Shown: positions 11,509-22,776 of the stretch, piece by piece
How the letters are laid out: the number at the start of each line of letters is the position of its first letter
Position numbering within the stretch: position 1 is the stretch's first letter
DNA from: Artemisia argyi
Taxonomy: Eukaryota > Streptophyta > Magnoliopsida > Asterales > Asteraceae
DNA: 64,000 nt
Assembly (NCBI GenBank): GCA_030686995.1
Contig: CM060685.1
Span: 27,915,204-27,979,203 of the forward strand
Direction: 5' to 3'
The notes under the pieces: generated by a model
Told to the model about the DNA's origin: nothing
Seen by the model: the letters and a program-made list of their open reading frames with translations, nothing else
Databases searched by the model: none
Position numbers and translations under genes: made by a program

Positions 11509-12154
11509 CTAGCAGTGTCCTCGCGCGATGCAGCTAATAATATATTTTATTTGTACATTTTTTGGTAATAGCTTTATTGGTTAGTTTTTTATAGCAAAAG
11601 TTTGATAAAATTTTGCCTTAATTTGTATTATTTTATTTATTATTATTATTATTTTGTTTAGTAGTTTGCTTGGTTTTACAATATGTGAACATATTTTAGT
11701 TTACTATGTTCTTTTTGACAATAAATTTACATATATCAAAAATTTTGTTTAGCTCGTGTCCGTTCGGGCTCTAGCCCGTTTGACCCATTGCCCGTTCGGG
11801 CTTGAATATTTGTATAATATGTTTTATTATTTGTATTAGTGACATTTAATGCGGGAATTGTGTTTAAGTTGGTTGTACAATATGCTTAATAATTTGTATT
11901 TCTTATGTAAGTTGTGTTTTAATAAGTGCATTAATTATATTTATTGATCAGTTAATTAATAGTATTTAATGTACATAATGATTTATTTATTGTATTTAAT
12001 GTTAGTATTAATTTCATGTTAGAATTAAATATGAGAGGAATTTCTATAAGTAGCATTAGTTATTGTACTTATAGCTTTAGAAGTTGTATTATTTAATTTT
12101 AATTATTTCTATTAATAATAGGTCTTCATGCTTTATAATATACTAGTAGTATGA
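11509..12154 (-). mobile_element. Non-autonomous Helitron, copy A only
   Basis: On the minus strand the element starts TCATACTACTAG, with TATTATAAAGC just inside. It ends CACTGCTAG, preceded by a GC-rich stretch that includes GCATCGCGCG. It sits between A11508 and T12155. The empty site in copy B reads CTAAATATG with the A-T junction at 40468-40469. TC start, CTRR end and A-T insertion without duplication are the Helitron rules. No helicase is encoded in 646 bp. It lies about 90 bp upstream of the USE of unit 2. Confidence 0.8.
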
Positions 12155-12242
12155 TATGTAATCATAATGGTTAAGATAAATTGAAATGCACCACCAGTGT
12201 ACTAACAAATGCTTAAAATCAATTGGGTTTCAAACTTTTGGC

Positions 12243-12294
12243 GTCCCACATCGCATGTTGAAGAAAAGTGGCTTTTGGGAGTTGGTTATAAATA
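12243..12294 (+). promoter_or_regulatory. snRNA-type promoter, hairpin unit 2
   Basis: GTCCCACATCG (12243-12253) fits RTCCCACATCG. TATAAATA is at 12287-12294, with 33 nt between them. Confidence 0.65.
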
Positions 12295-12320
12295 AGGAGG
12301 GAAAGATACAATTCAAAGTA

Positions 12321-12412
12321 GGCATGTTGAATTCCTTTAAATGCCAACCCCATTTCTTCTGCATGCGAATGATTTAAAATTAAGTTTGCAAGCAATAGAA
12401 GTAGGTGTTGGC
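12321..12412 (+). ncRNA. Putative hairpin RNA, unit 2
   Basis: GGCAT pairs with ATGCC as a 5' stem-loop. The long hairpin then pairs an outer GCCAAC with GTTGGC and an inner TGCATGCGAA with TTTGCAAGCA, with mismatches between. CAAAAAGTTAGAA begins 34 nt after the hairpin end. The copy-B counterpart (40635-40729) has GCTTGC opposite GCAAGC, so a pairing improved by a change in one arm is visible between the two copies. Confidence 0.5.
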
Positions 12413-14149
12413 TTTTATATTGTTTGACAAGCTTATAATTTTAAACAAAAAGTTAGAAAATTTTGATACGCCATCAAATATAAATGGTGCATCATGAATT
12501 AATAACAGATCTTTCAATTTTTAAATTTAGTAATATACTTTTTGTTTTTGTTTAAGTGATTAGTTTTATTTACATAATGTTAAATGTATTATAGTTAGAG
12601 GTGAAAGCTAAAAATATGTAACATATTTATTCAAAATTGCCGAGATACGTAACAAACTTTGAAAATTATTATAATACGTAAAATACTTTCAAATTTTGAA
12701 CAATGTACGTTTCAAATTTTGAACAATATATGTAATATTGACTGGTATGTGACATGTTTGACCGATTACAACATGGAAAAGTTACAGTAATGGTCTTTGG
12801 TTTACATTGAATTTCACCTTTTAATCTCTTGACTTTTTTTTTTCACTTAAAAAAAGTTAATGATCAATGTTGTTTGCATTGACTTTCACATTTAGAAAAG
12901 TTATTAAAACCATATCACTGTCGGTTGTAAGAAGAGATTGGATTTGAGATCCAATCGATCCATTGAGGACGAGAATGTTTACTTCGATTATAAATCCAAA
13001 AGTGAGACAAAGATTTTATCATGTCTCTCTTGATTGTTGTTGGTCGAAACAAACTTAATGTTTATAATTCCAAATGATCAGAAACGTGATTTATGTTACC
13101 TCATCAAAGTATGTATTGATTTACCAAACTCATACTTCGCTGTATCTACTTGTATTGTGAAAATCAACTCCCTTTTTATACAGGTGGAAAAGTGAGCGTT
13201 AGGACAACTAAACCAGGCCATCCAAGTGTTTTTGGGTAGTCGGTTGTTAAGTTCAAGTTGTATTTATAATGTTATTTCATTTTGTTTGTCACTTACATCG
13301 ACTTTAAGTCACGATAGCATTTTGCAATGCGATTTACATGTACTCTTTGAGTTCAATACAAATTCTGAAACCTGATTGTACATGGTTGACTTTAAAGGGG
13401 ATAAATAAGGACGGGGCTTTAGTTTAGCTTTGTTTTGAGTATTTTTTATGTGCATTTTTGGGTGTATTTTTGACACGTAACTTACACGACTTTATGTTGG
13501 TTAGTTAGGATAAAGAACAAGATGAATGATTTTATTAATTTTATTTTGATACGATGGAGAGATACAGTTTATTAATTTTACAATAAGGATTTTATTTTTA
13601 CTAATCTTATGTATAAAAGGATCTAATCTGTTCTTTACTCCAAAAATTCGTGGATGTTCAAGTCTTTCATGCTCAATGTCTTGTACCAGCTAGGAAACCA
13701 CTTGTAAGAAGGATTTTTGTTGTAGGCCAACCGGCCGACTTCCCACTCCGTCCCGGCGTCCCAACCAACCGGCCAATTCCCTACCTCCTGATCAAATGGT
13801 TCGCAATGTTAATCTTCCTTTTAGCTACAAAAGCGGGTTACTAAATCCCTACAAGTTGAACAATCAACCAGTCATATATATTAGTAGATATATGAAGCAA
13901 AAAAAAAATAGTCATATACTCAATTACTCACAAGGGGCTTTATTTCCTTTAACGTGATGTATCAGCATCAACCGCATAGCTATTTCAAAACATACACACC
14001 TTAGCAACCTGCGCCCACCCGTTACCACACAACCCGACCTTAAAAAGAAAACCTACGAAGCAATTCAACAACCACGACTAGCATAACTCCATCCATTCGA
14101 TAATCAGCTCATCAAGTACAAGTACAAACCATTCCTCATACATGCTCGA
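12413..14149. other. Spacer of the composite repeat
   Basis: No supported gene is seen. At 12600-12780 repeated phrases such as GATACGTAACAAACTTT resemble the interior of the Mutator-like foldback at 21.1 kb. The part from 13420 to 13640 (ending with TTTTGATACGATGGAGA) recurs near 35.1, 36.4 and 41.9 kb. A 64-codon frame at 13650-13844 is kept in copy B but has no recognisable domain. The site TGTTTTTG at 13227-13234 is the empty target of the MITE found at 41567 in copy B. Confidence 0.5.
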
Positions 14150-14482
14150 TTACCCACTTTTGAAAATCAGAGCTTCGAATAATTCCATCAGCTGGTAAAC
14201 CCACAACCAATGTGGTGTTCGATAATATGCATTAGAAACGCGTATATGTTTCACAGAAACCGCATGGGTGCGGATTGAGCACCTTTTATTGCGTAACAGC
14301 CGGTTGTTGTTAGATGTATGGTGAAACTTGTGGGTGCATGGTAGTCTTGAGATCGTGTCGCCACCACATTCATTGTTTATGCAGTATTTGCAAGAAGTAG
14401 TTGTGGTTGACAGACCAGAACTTTGTGAGATTGATTGTTTACGGTCATGCTCCTCCATTATCATTTTTCTGACTTGGTTCAT
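14150..14482 (-). pseudogene. RING-H2 gene remnant, 110 codons
   Basis: The minus-strand frame has CKYC near residue 31, then LPCTHKFHH and RCSIRTHAV. This is the outline of a RING-H2 finger (C-x2-C, C-x-H-x2-H, then the last pair). The fifth-position cysteine after the histidines is missing, the conserved Trp is missing, and the final CPxC is CSIR, so zinc binding is doubtful. The frame then continues through RVSNAYYRTPHWLWVYQLME, shared by other copies. RING-H2 proteins are E3 ubiquitin ligases; this copy is probably dead. It is 110 codons in copy B too. Confidence 0.5.
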
Positions 14483-15422
14483 ATGGTTGGATTAGTTTTA
14501 TAAAGGTGTTTAAATAATGGTTAGCGTTTATAACGCCTACTTATTATATAATGACATAGATATTCCCTTCCACATGCGAAAGTAACATATGGTTGGAATT
14601 TTGCTCATTGCTTTTATATTGTTTGGCGCCATGTTTCTTTACTTAGCCGCGCTACTTTATATTTTGAGCTCGACGTCTAGTTCTTGCTCGTAAACCAGTT
14701 GCGAAAAGGATTGTTGGTGTACGAGACCAACCCTGCTTCCCATTTCGCCCCAACCAGCCAATCTCCTCTCAACACTTATGAGTTATAACATCTACACAAG
14801 ACCAAGATTAGTAGTTATGGAGCAACAAAAATAGTCATATCATGTATCAAGCATCAAACCCATCATTAGTCCAAAACATAAACAAAATCACTAACTTGAA
14901 CATCATAAATAAACACACATACAAGTTAAAAATTAAAATAAATCTTCATATTAATCAATTCTCACCAACACCCGCAGAATAAAAGCACACCTTAAACGTA
15001 CACACCTTAGCTACCGTGACCACCCGCTGCCACACCAAACCTTGAAAAGAAAACCACGAAGCCGCGCCTTCAACACATAAATCCAACTCTTCAACCATTC
15101 GATATTCAACCCGTGAAGTACAAGCACCATCCATTCCTTATGCGATCACTCACTGTTGAAAAAAAAAATTAAAAGATCTTCGGGTAACTCTATCAGCTGG
15201 TAAACCCGAAACCAACGCGCGGCTTTCGATAATATGTGTTAGACACATATATGTCTAACTTAAACCTCATGGGTGCGGATTGAGCACCTTTCATTGCAAA
15301 CAGCCAATATAACATTAATTAGAGTTTTTGTGAACATGTACTTGTGATGGTCAAGATAAATTCAAATAGACCACCAGTGTACTACAAAATGGTTAAAATC
15401 AATTGGGTTTTTGAATTTTGGC
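14483..15422. other. Spacer with a further decayed RING-tail copy
   Basis: Around 15000-15300 the minus strand again shows the RING-tail sequence, with stops. The plus strand there reads TCAGCTGGTAAACCCGAAAC and GGTGCGGATTGAGCACCTTT. No intact frame is seen. Confidence 0.4.
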
Positions 15423-15474
15423 ATCCCACATCGCCTTGTGAGGGAAAGTAGCTTGTGGAAGGTAGTTATAAATA
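15423..15474 (+). promoter_or_regulatory. snRNA-type promoter, hairpin unit 3
   Basis: ATCCCACATCG (15423-15433) and TATAAATA (15467-15474) are separated by 33 nt. Confidence 0.65.
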
Positions 15475-15500
15475 AGGAGGGAATGGTATGGTTAGAGGCA

Positions 15501-15603
15501 GGCATGTTGAATTCTTTTAATTGCCTATTGCACTTTTTGTTGCTTGCAAGCTTATGATTTGAGTTTCATATCTTCGTGAGCGACAAATGAGTAGTAATAG
15601 ATA
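15501..15603 (+). ncRNA. Putative hairpin RNA, unit 3
   Basis: AGGCA pairs with TGCCT in the 5' stem-loop. The main hairpin keeps CTATT opposite AATAG and the loop-side CTTATGATTT, but its 3' arm (TCTTCGTGAGC) pairs less well than in other units. The downstream box is altered to CCCAAAGTTAGAA. This may be a weakening copy. Confidence 0.4.
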
Positions 15604-16436
15604 TTTACATTTTTTTGACAAGCCTACAATTTTAAACCCAAAGTTAGAAAACCTTGACCTGCCACAAATATAAATGGTTAATTTCGTAAATTTATTAGAA
15701 ATATTTTAGATTTTTTCAATTTAGTAATTTACCCTCTTTTTTATTTATTTATTTATTTAGATGATAAATTTTGAGAAAATTCCTAAAATAGAACAAATTT
15801 TTTGGGATGGTCCACGCTTTGGTAAATAAATAAATAATACCACATTTTAGTTTTGGTCATATACGAATGCCAGTTTTGATCATATATGCGACTATTGGGT
15901 AAATATATAAACTACATGTCCGACAATAACAAATGTAAGAAGATGATGTGGCAATAAGTCTTTTTTCAACGCATATTTATATTAAAAACTAGTAAGAAGC
16001 TAGAACAAAGATACAATGAAAATAAATATACAATTAAACGTTGCAAGCCACTCAAGGGGTGGGATCCTTTCGAGGCAATTCAACCGGATATTTTTGCTTC
16101 TACGAGTAATTAAACGGTGTGAAATTATAAAAGTCTTGATTTCTTCCATGAGAGTGTCCCAACGTGAAGGATTCAAGATTTCAAGTCACAATGATTTGTA
16201 ATTCTTACTGACCGATGGCGCGTATTTGAGGTTTCAAGTCGAAATAATTCACAACAAGTATTTGGGTTTTTTTCAATGTATTTGCTAAATTAACCATAAA
16301 ATGATTTAATTGTTTACTGATGGCGCGTAATTATAGTCTTTGAACATATGCTTAAAAACTGATCCATTGATCTCTTACAACTTCCGGTCGATCAGTTCCA
16401 ATTTGAGATTGTATCCAATCTTATACGTCACACACG
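15604..16436. other. Spacer, no supported gene
   Basis: AT-rich sequence, shared almost base for base with 44148-44988. Around 15770-15980 it resembles sequence at the ends of the MITE at 19111 (TTCCTAAAATAG, GGTCATATACGAATG), perhaps part of another element. A 61-codon frame at 16016 has no support. Confidence 0.35.
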
Positions 16437-16813
16437 TCATCTATCAATCTCGGTTAAAAATAGGGATTCAAACAGTTCCATCAGCTGGTATACCCACAAA
16501 AAACTTGGCGTATGATAACATACGTGAGTTACAAGTACATTCCCTAACGACGTTGCATGGTGTCTTCTATATGCCAACGTTGGCTTTGTTCGAATTTTAA
16601 TATGCACAGCAACAAGTTGGGCAGCTTTTTTTAAGTGAAAGCCATTGGTGAATACATGCATGCACAGTGGAAGTAGTGGTGACATGGTAGTCGTGTGATC
16701 TTGTTACCATCGTAAAGATCGTCCATGCAGACGACACAAAGGGTGGTTTGTGATGGTGGTGGTAGGAGGTATGAACACTCGTTTGAGAATTGTTTTTGTT
16801 CATATTTCTCCAT
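16437..16813 (-). pseudogene. RING-H2 zinc-finger gene with frameshift
   Basis: The start at 16813 opens a frame with a 24-residue Ser/Pro-rich lead and then CVVCMDDLYDGNKITRLPC, HHYFHCAC. This gives C-x2-C, C-x-H-x2-H-x2-C of a RING-H2 finger. A few bases later the frame breaks at a GCATGCATG repeat. The other frame supplies IHQWLSLKKSCPTC, the conserved Trp and the last cysteine pair, then a stop. Without the break it would be a protein of roughly 80 residues. A related tail (FLWVYQLMELFESLF) lies in a third frame to 16437. The same break is in copy B, so it predates the duplication. Confidence 0.6.
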
Positions 16814-17084
16814 TTTGTAATTGACTTAATATGAATGGATGTATGTCTATTTATATATGTGTGTGTTTCAGTGTTTGTGTTAGGTATGTGTGAGAGTGTG
16901 TATTACGTGTATATAATTTGCTTCATCGTCAAGGATTTAGATTTATATTCTTATTTTAATAATTCATTGACGAAGTGTATAGAAGAAACTTTAAGCGAGG
17001 TCAAATGTTGGCCAAGTAGAACTACTTTCACTACACCGATAAGTGTTTTTGTCGAGGGAGTTTCTTTAGCGACAACATGAACTT

Positions 17085-17230
17085 ACATGAACAACACATG
17101 AACATGGAAGGGGTTTTTGAGGCTTTTAATAGAGCTTAAATGTCTTAATATATAGAGCTTATGATATAGTATATAAGGCTCTTGATGAGCACAAACATGA
17201 CGTGTTTAAAAGCGACACTATTATATATAT
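17085..17230 (+). pseudogene. Decayed open-frame remnant of the repeat unit
   Basis: The sequence matches the NLHEQHMNMEG region of other copies but has several stops. It ends at the hAT MITE at 17231. Confidence 0.35.
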
Positions 17231-17697
17231 CAAGGTTGTCAGGATCGTGATCCTGATCGTAGGATCGTACGATCCTACGATCCTACATATAAAAAACGAG
17301 CAGGATCGTAGTAGGATCTTAATTCTGTCAGGATCGGTATAGGATCGTAGGATCGCACGCAGGATCGTAGGATCGTAAACGATCCGATCCTACTACAAGA
17401 CCATGTTTTTATCTCGAGGGGAGCAAGATCGTTGTAGGATCGTAGGATCGCACACAGGATCGTAGGATCGTGAACGATCCGATCCTACTAGAAGCTCAAG
17501 TTTCTTATTGTTTTTTCTTTTATCATTCATTTAAATTCATTTATCATATAAAATATTCTATAAAAGTATAAAACTACAACTCTTATATAATAATATATAC
17601 ATTTTCACAGGATCTTACGATCCCGATCCGATCCTACGATCCCGATCTTGTGAAGCCGAAAACGATCCTAGGTAGGATCCCGATCCTGACAACCTTG
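17231..17697. mobile_element. hAT-type MITE rich in GATC palindromes, copy A only
   Basis: Terminal inverted repeats CAAGGTTGTCAGGATC (left) and its complement at the right end flank 467 bp. The duplication is ATATATAT at 17223-17230 and 17698-17705. Copy B has a single ATATATAT at 45775-45782 and no element. The interior is built from variants of GTAGGATCGTACGATCCTAC. CAAGG fits the hAT end rule YARNG. Confidence 0.85.
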
Positions 17698-17705
17698 ATA
17701 TATAT

Positions 17706-18427
17706 ACTTATCACTATGTCTTGCAAAATAAACCTGTAAAACCAAATCATTTCATCCAGTTACAAGATTTTTATAGACATCTTGATAGTAATACTTATTT
17801 TTAGTTATCTTGGCAGCAACAACGGTGTTTCGAATTTTGAGTATGTTAATCTTTACAAACTGTACAACTTTAGTGTTGATCACCAAGATGTATTCCTATT
17901 TGCAACTAAAGCACCAGTAAAACGAAAACAAATTACAATATACAATAACTATGGTTTTAATAGTCGGTCTAGGAATCAGACTAGCCGTTCTATCAGGTCG
18001 GTGGTTCAACTGGCCCCACATGTTGGATCTACGAGTCTTAAGAATAGAACGACCTGGCATATAATTGAGAAATTTACATATGTGTAAAAAAGACATGGAA
18101 ACCAGTTATAAGAAACATAAAATCTTATAGAAATTGATTGTGCTTATTATACTTCATAGCATCTTCTCTATCTTTTAGTACTTTCCAAGGTTCTTATATT
18201 TATAATGTAAAATTTTATAACTCATAAAAAAGAGCCATCGACTTTTACCAATAACTTATATTTCTAAATGTCACAATTACTTAAAAACACTTACTATAAA
18301 ACTACGGGAAATAAAACTAGCACAAGTATAACATACATTAATTAGTGTCTATCTAAACATGTAATCGTAATGGTTAAGATAAATTAATACACCGCCAGTG
18401 TACTATAAATTGCTTAAAATTTTGAGC
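17706..18427 (+). pseudogene. Open-frame remnant (101 codons) and spacer
   Basis: The frame at 17782-18087 has NFEYVNLYKLYNFSVDHQ, KRKQITIYNNYGFNSRSRNQ and a stop after EKFTYV. The copy-B version is open for 131 codons from 45754. No domain is recognised. The rest to 18427 is the usual spacer before a USE. Confidence 0.35.
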
Positions 18428-18480
18428 ATCCCACATCGTATTATGAAGAAAAGTAGCTTGTGGGGAGTTGGTTTTAAATA
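18428..18480 (+). promoter_or_regulatory. snRNA-type promoter, hairpin unit 4
   Basis: ATCCCACATCG (18428-18438) is followed after 34 nt by TTTAAATA (18473-18480), a weaker TATA variant. Confidence 0.55.
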
Positions 18481-18506
18481 AGGAGGGAAGGACACAAATC
18501 AAGACA

Positions 18507-18601
18507 GGCATGTTGAATTCCTTCAAACGCCTACTTCAACTTTATTTGCTTGCAAGCTTTTGAAATTTATAAGTTTGCAAACACATCAGGTTGGGGTTGG
18601 C
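18507..18601 (+). ncRNA. Putative hairpin RNA, unit 4
   Basis: AGGC pairs with GCCT in the 5' stem-loop. The long hairpin pairs GCCTACTTCAAC with GTTGGGGTTGGC (with G-U pairs) and TTGCTTGCAAGCTT with AAGTTTGCAAACA. CATAAAGTTAGAA starts 34 nt after the hairpin, at 18635. Confidence 0.5.
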
Positions 18602-19033
18602 TTTTATATTTTTTGACAAGCTTACAATTTCAAACATAAAGTTAGAAAACCTTGACACGTCATAATTATAAATGCTATGTCATAAATTAATAATAGATGT
18701 TTCAAAACTTTTAAATCTAGTCATTTACTTTTTGCTTTCGCTTAAGTGAGTAATTTTCGCTTAGGTGATTAATTTTATAAATAAAACATGGACATAAATT
18801 GATACAGTAACTTACGTTTTAAAATGTCACAATTACTTAAGAAAATTATAAGATAGTCATACAACTATGGGAAATAAAACAAGTGCTAACTGCCAAGTAT
18901 AACATCATAAGATACAGCAATCACTGTTTATCTAAACATGTATTCATAATGGGATTGATTAGCACACCATTAGAAGATAAATTGAAATACACCAGTCACC
19001 GGTGTACTAAAAATTGGGTTTTGACTTTTGAGC

Positions 19034-19084
19034 ATCCCACATCGCTTTGGGAGGAAAGTAGTTTGTGGGAGATGGTTATAAATA
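19034..19084 (+). promoter_or_regulatory. snRNA-type promoter, unit 5 (interrupted)
   Basis: ATCCCACATCG (19034-19044) and TATAAATA (19077-19084) are 32 nt apart. The predicted start region 25 nt beyond is split by a Mutator-like MITE. Confidence 0.55.
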
Positions 19085-19110
19085 GGAAGGCAAGGATAGA
19101 ATTTAAAGTA

Positions 19111-19671
19111 GGGATAATTCCAAAATAGTGCCTAAAATCGAATTTACAACCATAACTGAGTCACAAATTATCTAACTTCCAATTTTGATCATGTGCTACC
19201 TGTGCGACTGTGCTACTCCATACGTTTGTTGACACGTGACACAACAAACATTTCATTTCAACTATTTACCAACTATTTACCAATCATGAGGTGACCCCAC
19301 TACTATTTTGTTTTATCCGAACTGGTGTGCGACGGGCGGCTGTGCTACTTGAACTTAGTGTGCGACTGACGGCACAAAATCTAAAAAAGATTTTGTGCTG
19401 CCAGTCGCACATTAGCACAGCCGCCGTTCGCACACTAAGTTCAAGTAGCACAGCTGCCAGTCGAACACCAGTTCAGGTAAAACAAAATAGTAGTGGGGTC
19501 ACATCATGATTGGCAAATAGTTGAAATGAAATGTGTGTTGTGTCACGTGTCAACAAATGTATGGAGTAGCACAGTCGCACAGGTAGCACATGACCAAAAT
19601 TGGAAGTTGGATAATTTGTGACTCAGTCATGGTTGTAAATCCGATTTTAGGCACTATTTTAGAATTATCCC
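19111..19671. mobile_element. Mutator-like MITE with long inverted repeats
   Basis: The arms of about 250 bp begin GGGATAATTCCAAAATAGTG and end with a near complement. The 9-bp duplication TTTAAAGTA lies at 19102-19110 and 19672-19680. Nine-bp duplications with long inverted repeats mark Mutator-like elements. It is in both duplication copies, so it inserted before the duplication. It has no transposase. Confidence 0.85.
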
Positions 19672-19680
19672 TTTAAAGTA

Positions 19681-19830
19681 AGCATGTCAAACTTTCTAAA
19701 CGCCTATGGCTTACTTTTTTCTGCCTGCAAGCTTGTGATCTAAGCTCTATAAGTTCGTATAAAGGGAATTATGCTCATTGTCTTTGTAATGTTTAACACC
19801 ATGTTTCTCCAGTTAGCCAATCTACTTTAT
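19681..19830 (+). pseudogene. Hairpin unit 5, separated from its promoter
   Basis: After the MITE the unit resumes with AGCATGTCAAACTTTCTAAA and a hairpin region with TGCCTGCAAGCTTGTGATC. The 3' arm (TAAGTTCGTATAAAGG) no longer pairs well. The promoter to hairpin distance is broken by 570 bp. Confidence 0.4.
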
Positions 19831-21095
19831 TTTCCCATCTCGATGTCTTGTTCTTGTTTGTAAACCATTTGCGAAAAGGATTGTGGGTGTATGGGACCAA
19901 ACCGGCTTACCATTCCGTCCCAACGAGCCAATCTCCTTTCAACACTTATGACACCTACACAAGACCAAGATTAGTAGCTATGAAGCAACAAAAATAGTCA
20001 TATATGCTCATTTATCATCATGTATCAGCATCAATCCCATGGTTAGTCTAAAACATAACAAATCACTAACTTGAACATCATAAATAAACACACATACATG
20101 TAAAAATAAAGCTTCATATTAATCAAGTATCATCAACACCCGCAAACTTAAACACATCTTATACAAGCACCGACCATTCCTTACACATGATCACTCACTT
20201 TTGGAAAAAAAGAGATTTGAGTAACTCTATCAGCTCGTAAACACATATCTAATGTGGCCTACGATAATACGCGTAAGACACACATATATGTCTAATGTAA
20301 ACCTCAGCTCATGGGTGCGGATTGAGCACCTTCATTGCATAACATATAGCTAGTTTGACATCATAACATACATTAATTAGTTTTTATCGATTCATTTGTA
20401 AAAGGTCGAAGAAATTTTACATAAGTTTGTTACTCCAGAGAAAAAAACATGTATAGAATGGTGGCTATCGGTTGTTTCATATGCCAAATGGGTTTAGTTT
20501 GTTTTTTCATGTAAAATTAAAGTGCTCCAATGGGTTAATGATGTAAAACCATAGTAGTGCAATTCGATAAAGTTGAGTTCTACGATAAAAGTACTCTAAA
20601 ATTTAGAATTACATTCTGCATAAAGGACATTTCCACTGAAGACTACTAATATCAATAATTTACCTTGTAAGGGACCTCTTTTGTAGACCACATTTATTGT
20701 TCGATTTGGTTGTTTTCCGTCCTTGTCGCAAATGAGCACCATTGTACCTTTTTCTACTCGTAGATGTAGAAAGCTAGTTGCTAATGGGTTTTACTTATTT
20801 GTAAAGGTCCTTCAACTTCAATCGATGTAGAAACTTCATTTCTGTCACGTGTTTCATTGTGTGTAAACTTGATGACGAACAAATCATTACCATACATGGA
20901 ATCATTAACCAGAAGTTAATTTAGAATTTACATTTACTTCAGATTTTGAGGATTTGAGGATGTTCAAGTCTTTAATGACGGCATGCCACTTCATTTAGTC
21001 TGTTCAAAATTTTCCCAACTCAACGTTTTTGTGAAAAGTATAGCGGGTGTACTGAACCAACCTAGCTAGCTCCCAGTTCCGTCCCAACTAGCCAA
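19831..21095. other. Spacer with RING-tail remnants
   Basis: No intact gene is visible. The block with TTTTCCCATCTCGATGTC recurs in most units. Around 20215-20350 a decayed minus-strand RING-tail copy is seen. 20380-20990 is unassigned. The block at 20960 (GGATGTTCAAGTCTTTAATG) recurs at 13655 and 37410. Confidence 0.4.
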
Positions 21096-21104
21096 TTATC
21101 TTAA

Positions 21105-21827
21105 GGACTAAGTTTGTAGATACGCAACATACTTTCTCAAAAGTACCGAAATACGTAACTTACTTAAAATATTACTTATATCGCTAACAAACTTTCAAAA
21201 TTGGTATAAGATACGTACTATTGACCGGATTTTTACCTGTTTGACCGGTTTGGAGGTTAACATATAAAAAAACTTACATTATCGATCCCTGTGGTTTGCG
21301 TCTGTTTTCACCGGTCATCCTTTAACGTTATTTCAGTTATAAAAGTTACAATAATGGTCCTTGTCGTTTGGGTTGACTTTCACCTTTAGTCCCTTAACTT
21401 CATTTTCACTTTTTCGTCCGTTTTTACACGTTTTGGTCCGTTTTTACACGTTTTTTTATAAAAGTGGAAAAACGAAAGAAAACGTGTAAAAACGGACCAA
21501 ACGTGTAAAAACGGACGAAAAAGTGAAAATAAAGCCAAGGGACTAAAGGTGAAAGTCAACCTAAACGACAAGGACCATTATTGTAACTTTTATAACTGAA
21601 ATAACATTAAAGGATGACCGGTGAAAACAGACGCAAACCACAGGGACCGATAATGTAAGTTTTTTTTTATGTTAACCTCCAAACCTGTCAACCAGGTAAA
21701 AATTCGGTCAACATTACGTATCTTGTGCCAATTTTGAAAGTTTGTTAGCGATATAAGTAATATTTTTAGTAGGTTACGTATTTCGATAATTTTGAAAAAG
21801 TATATTGCGTATCTACAAACTTAGTTC
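21105..21827. mobile_element. Mutator-like foldback, short form
   Basis: The ends GGACTAAGTTTGTAGATACG and its near complement are flanked by TTATCTTAA at 21096-21104 and 21828-21836, a perfect 9-bp duplication. The arms of about 340 bp are almost complementary over their whole length and meet near CGTTTTTACACGTTTTTT, so the element is nearly one palindrome. The copy-B version (49134-50760) has 904 bp more at the centre. Confidence 0.85.
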
Positions 21828-21836
21828 TTATCTTAA

Positions 21837-22190
21837 CTAATTGGCGGCCGATCTGTTAATCATCTTTTTAACAACACTTATGACACCTACAAAATTCTAA
21901 GATTAGTAGCTATGAAGCGACAAAAATAGTCATATATGCTCATTTATCATCATGCATCAGGATCCATCCCGTCGTTAGTCTACAACGTAAACAAAATCAC
22001 TAACTTGAACATCATTAATAAACACACTAACACATGTAAAAATAAAACTTCATAATAATCAGTTCTAACCAACACCTGCAAAATTAAACACACCTTAAAC
22101 ATACACGCCTTAGCTACCGCGACCACCCATTACCACACAAACCCTGAAAAGAAAACCCACAAAGCTGCGCCTTTAACATACACCTCTCCA
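21837..22190. other. Spacer, no gene seen
   Basis: Composite-repeat spacer with the recurrent AACTTGAACATCATTAATAA region that precedes the RING remnant on the plus strand. Confidence 0.4.
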
Positions 22191-22442
22191 CTACCTACAT
22201 AACTCATAACTCCAAGTCTTCAACCATTCGATAATCAACTTGTGAAGTCCAAGCACCATCCATCCCTTATACATGCTCACTCTCTTTTGAAAGAAAAGAG
22301 CTTCGAGTAACTCTGTTAGCTCGTAAACCCACAACCAACGCGTCCTTCGATAATATGCGTTAGACAGGCGTATATGTGTAAGTAAAACCTCATGGGCGCG
22401 GATTGAGCACCTTTCATTGCATAACAGGGAGTATAACATCAT
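22191..22442 (-). pseudogene. RING-gene remnant, 83 codons
   Basis: The frame starts within the end of the RING (LLCNERCSIRAHEV, where CPxCRHEx is usual) and goes on through LSNAYYRRTRWLWVYELTEL and KLIIEWLKTWSYELCR. The first zinc ligands are lost. The frame and length are the same in copy B (51124-51375). Confidence 0.45.
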
Positions 22443-22661
22443 AAAAGTATGGGAAATAAAACTAGTGCAAGTATAAATTCATAACAAATATACGTGTCTA
22501 ATTTAAGCCTCATGGGTACGGATTGAGCACCTAGCTTTCACGGCATAACAGCCAGAATAACATCATAAAACTATGGGAAATAAAACTAGTTCAAGTGTAA
22601 CATCATAATATACACTAATCAGTGTTCATTCAAAGATGTACTCCGTTGTAATGGGTAAGAT

Positions 22662-22664
22662 AAA
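22662..22664. other. Empty target site (AAA) of the CACTA element
   Basis: Copy A reads GGGTAAGATAAATTCAAATA without interruption. In copy B the CACTA lies between two AAA copies in the same sequence. This proves the 3-bp duplication and the element limits. Confidence 0.9.
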
Positions 22665-22722
22665 TTCAAATACACCAGTGATCTACAAATTGCTTAAAAT
22701 CAATTGGGTTTTGACTTTTGGC

Positions 22723-22776
22723 ATCCCACATTGCTTTGTAAAAAAAAAGTAGCTTTGTGAGAGTTGGTTATAAATA
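22723..22776 (+). promoter_or_regulatory. snRNA-type promoter, unit 6
   Basis: ATCCCACATTG (22723-22733, one mismatch) precedes TATAAATA (22769-22776) by 35 nt. A hAT element has landed 19 bp beyond the TATA box, at the predicted start region. Confidence 0.5.

Noticed and set aside
13650..13844. 64-codon frame kept in both duplication copies
   Set aside because: The duplication is recent, so conservation is uninformative. No domain is recognised.
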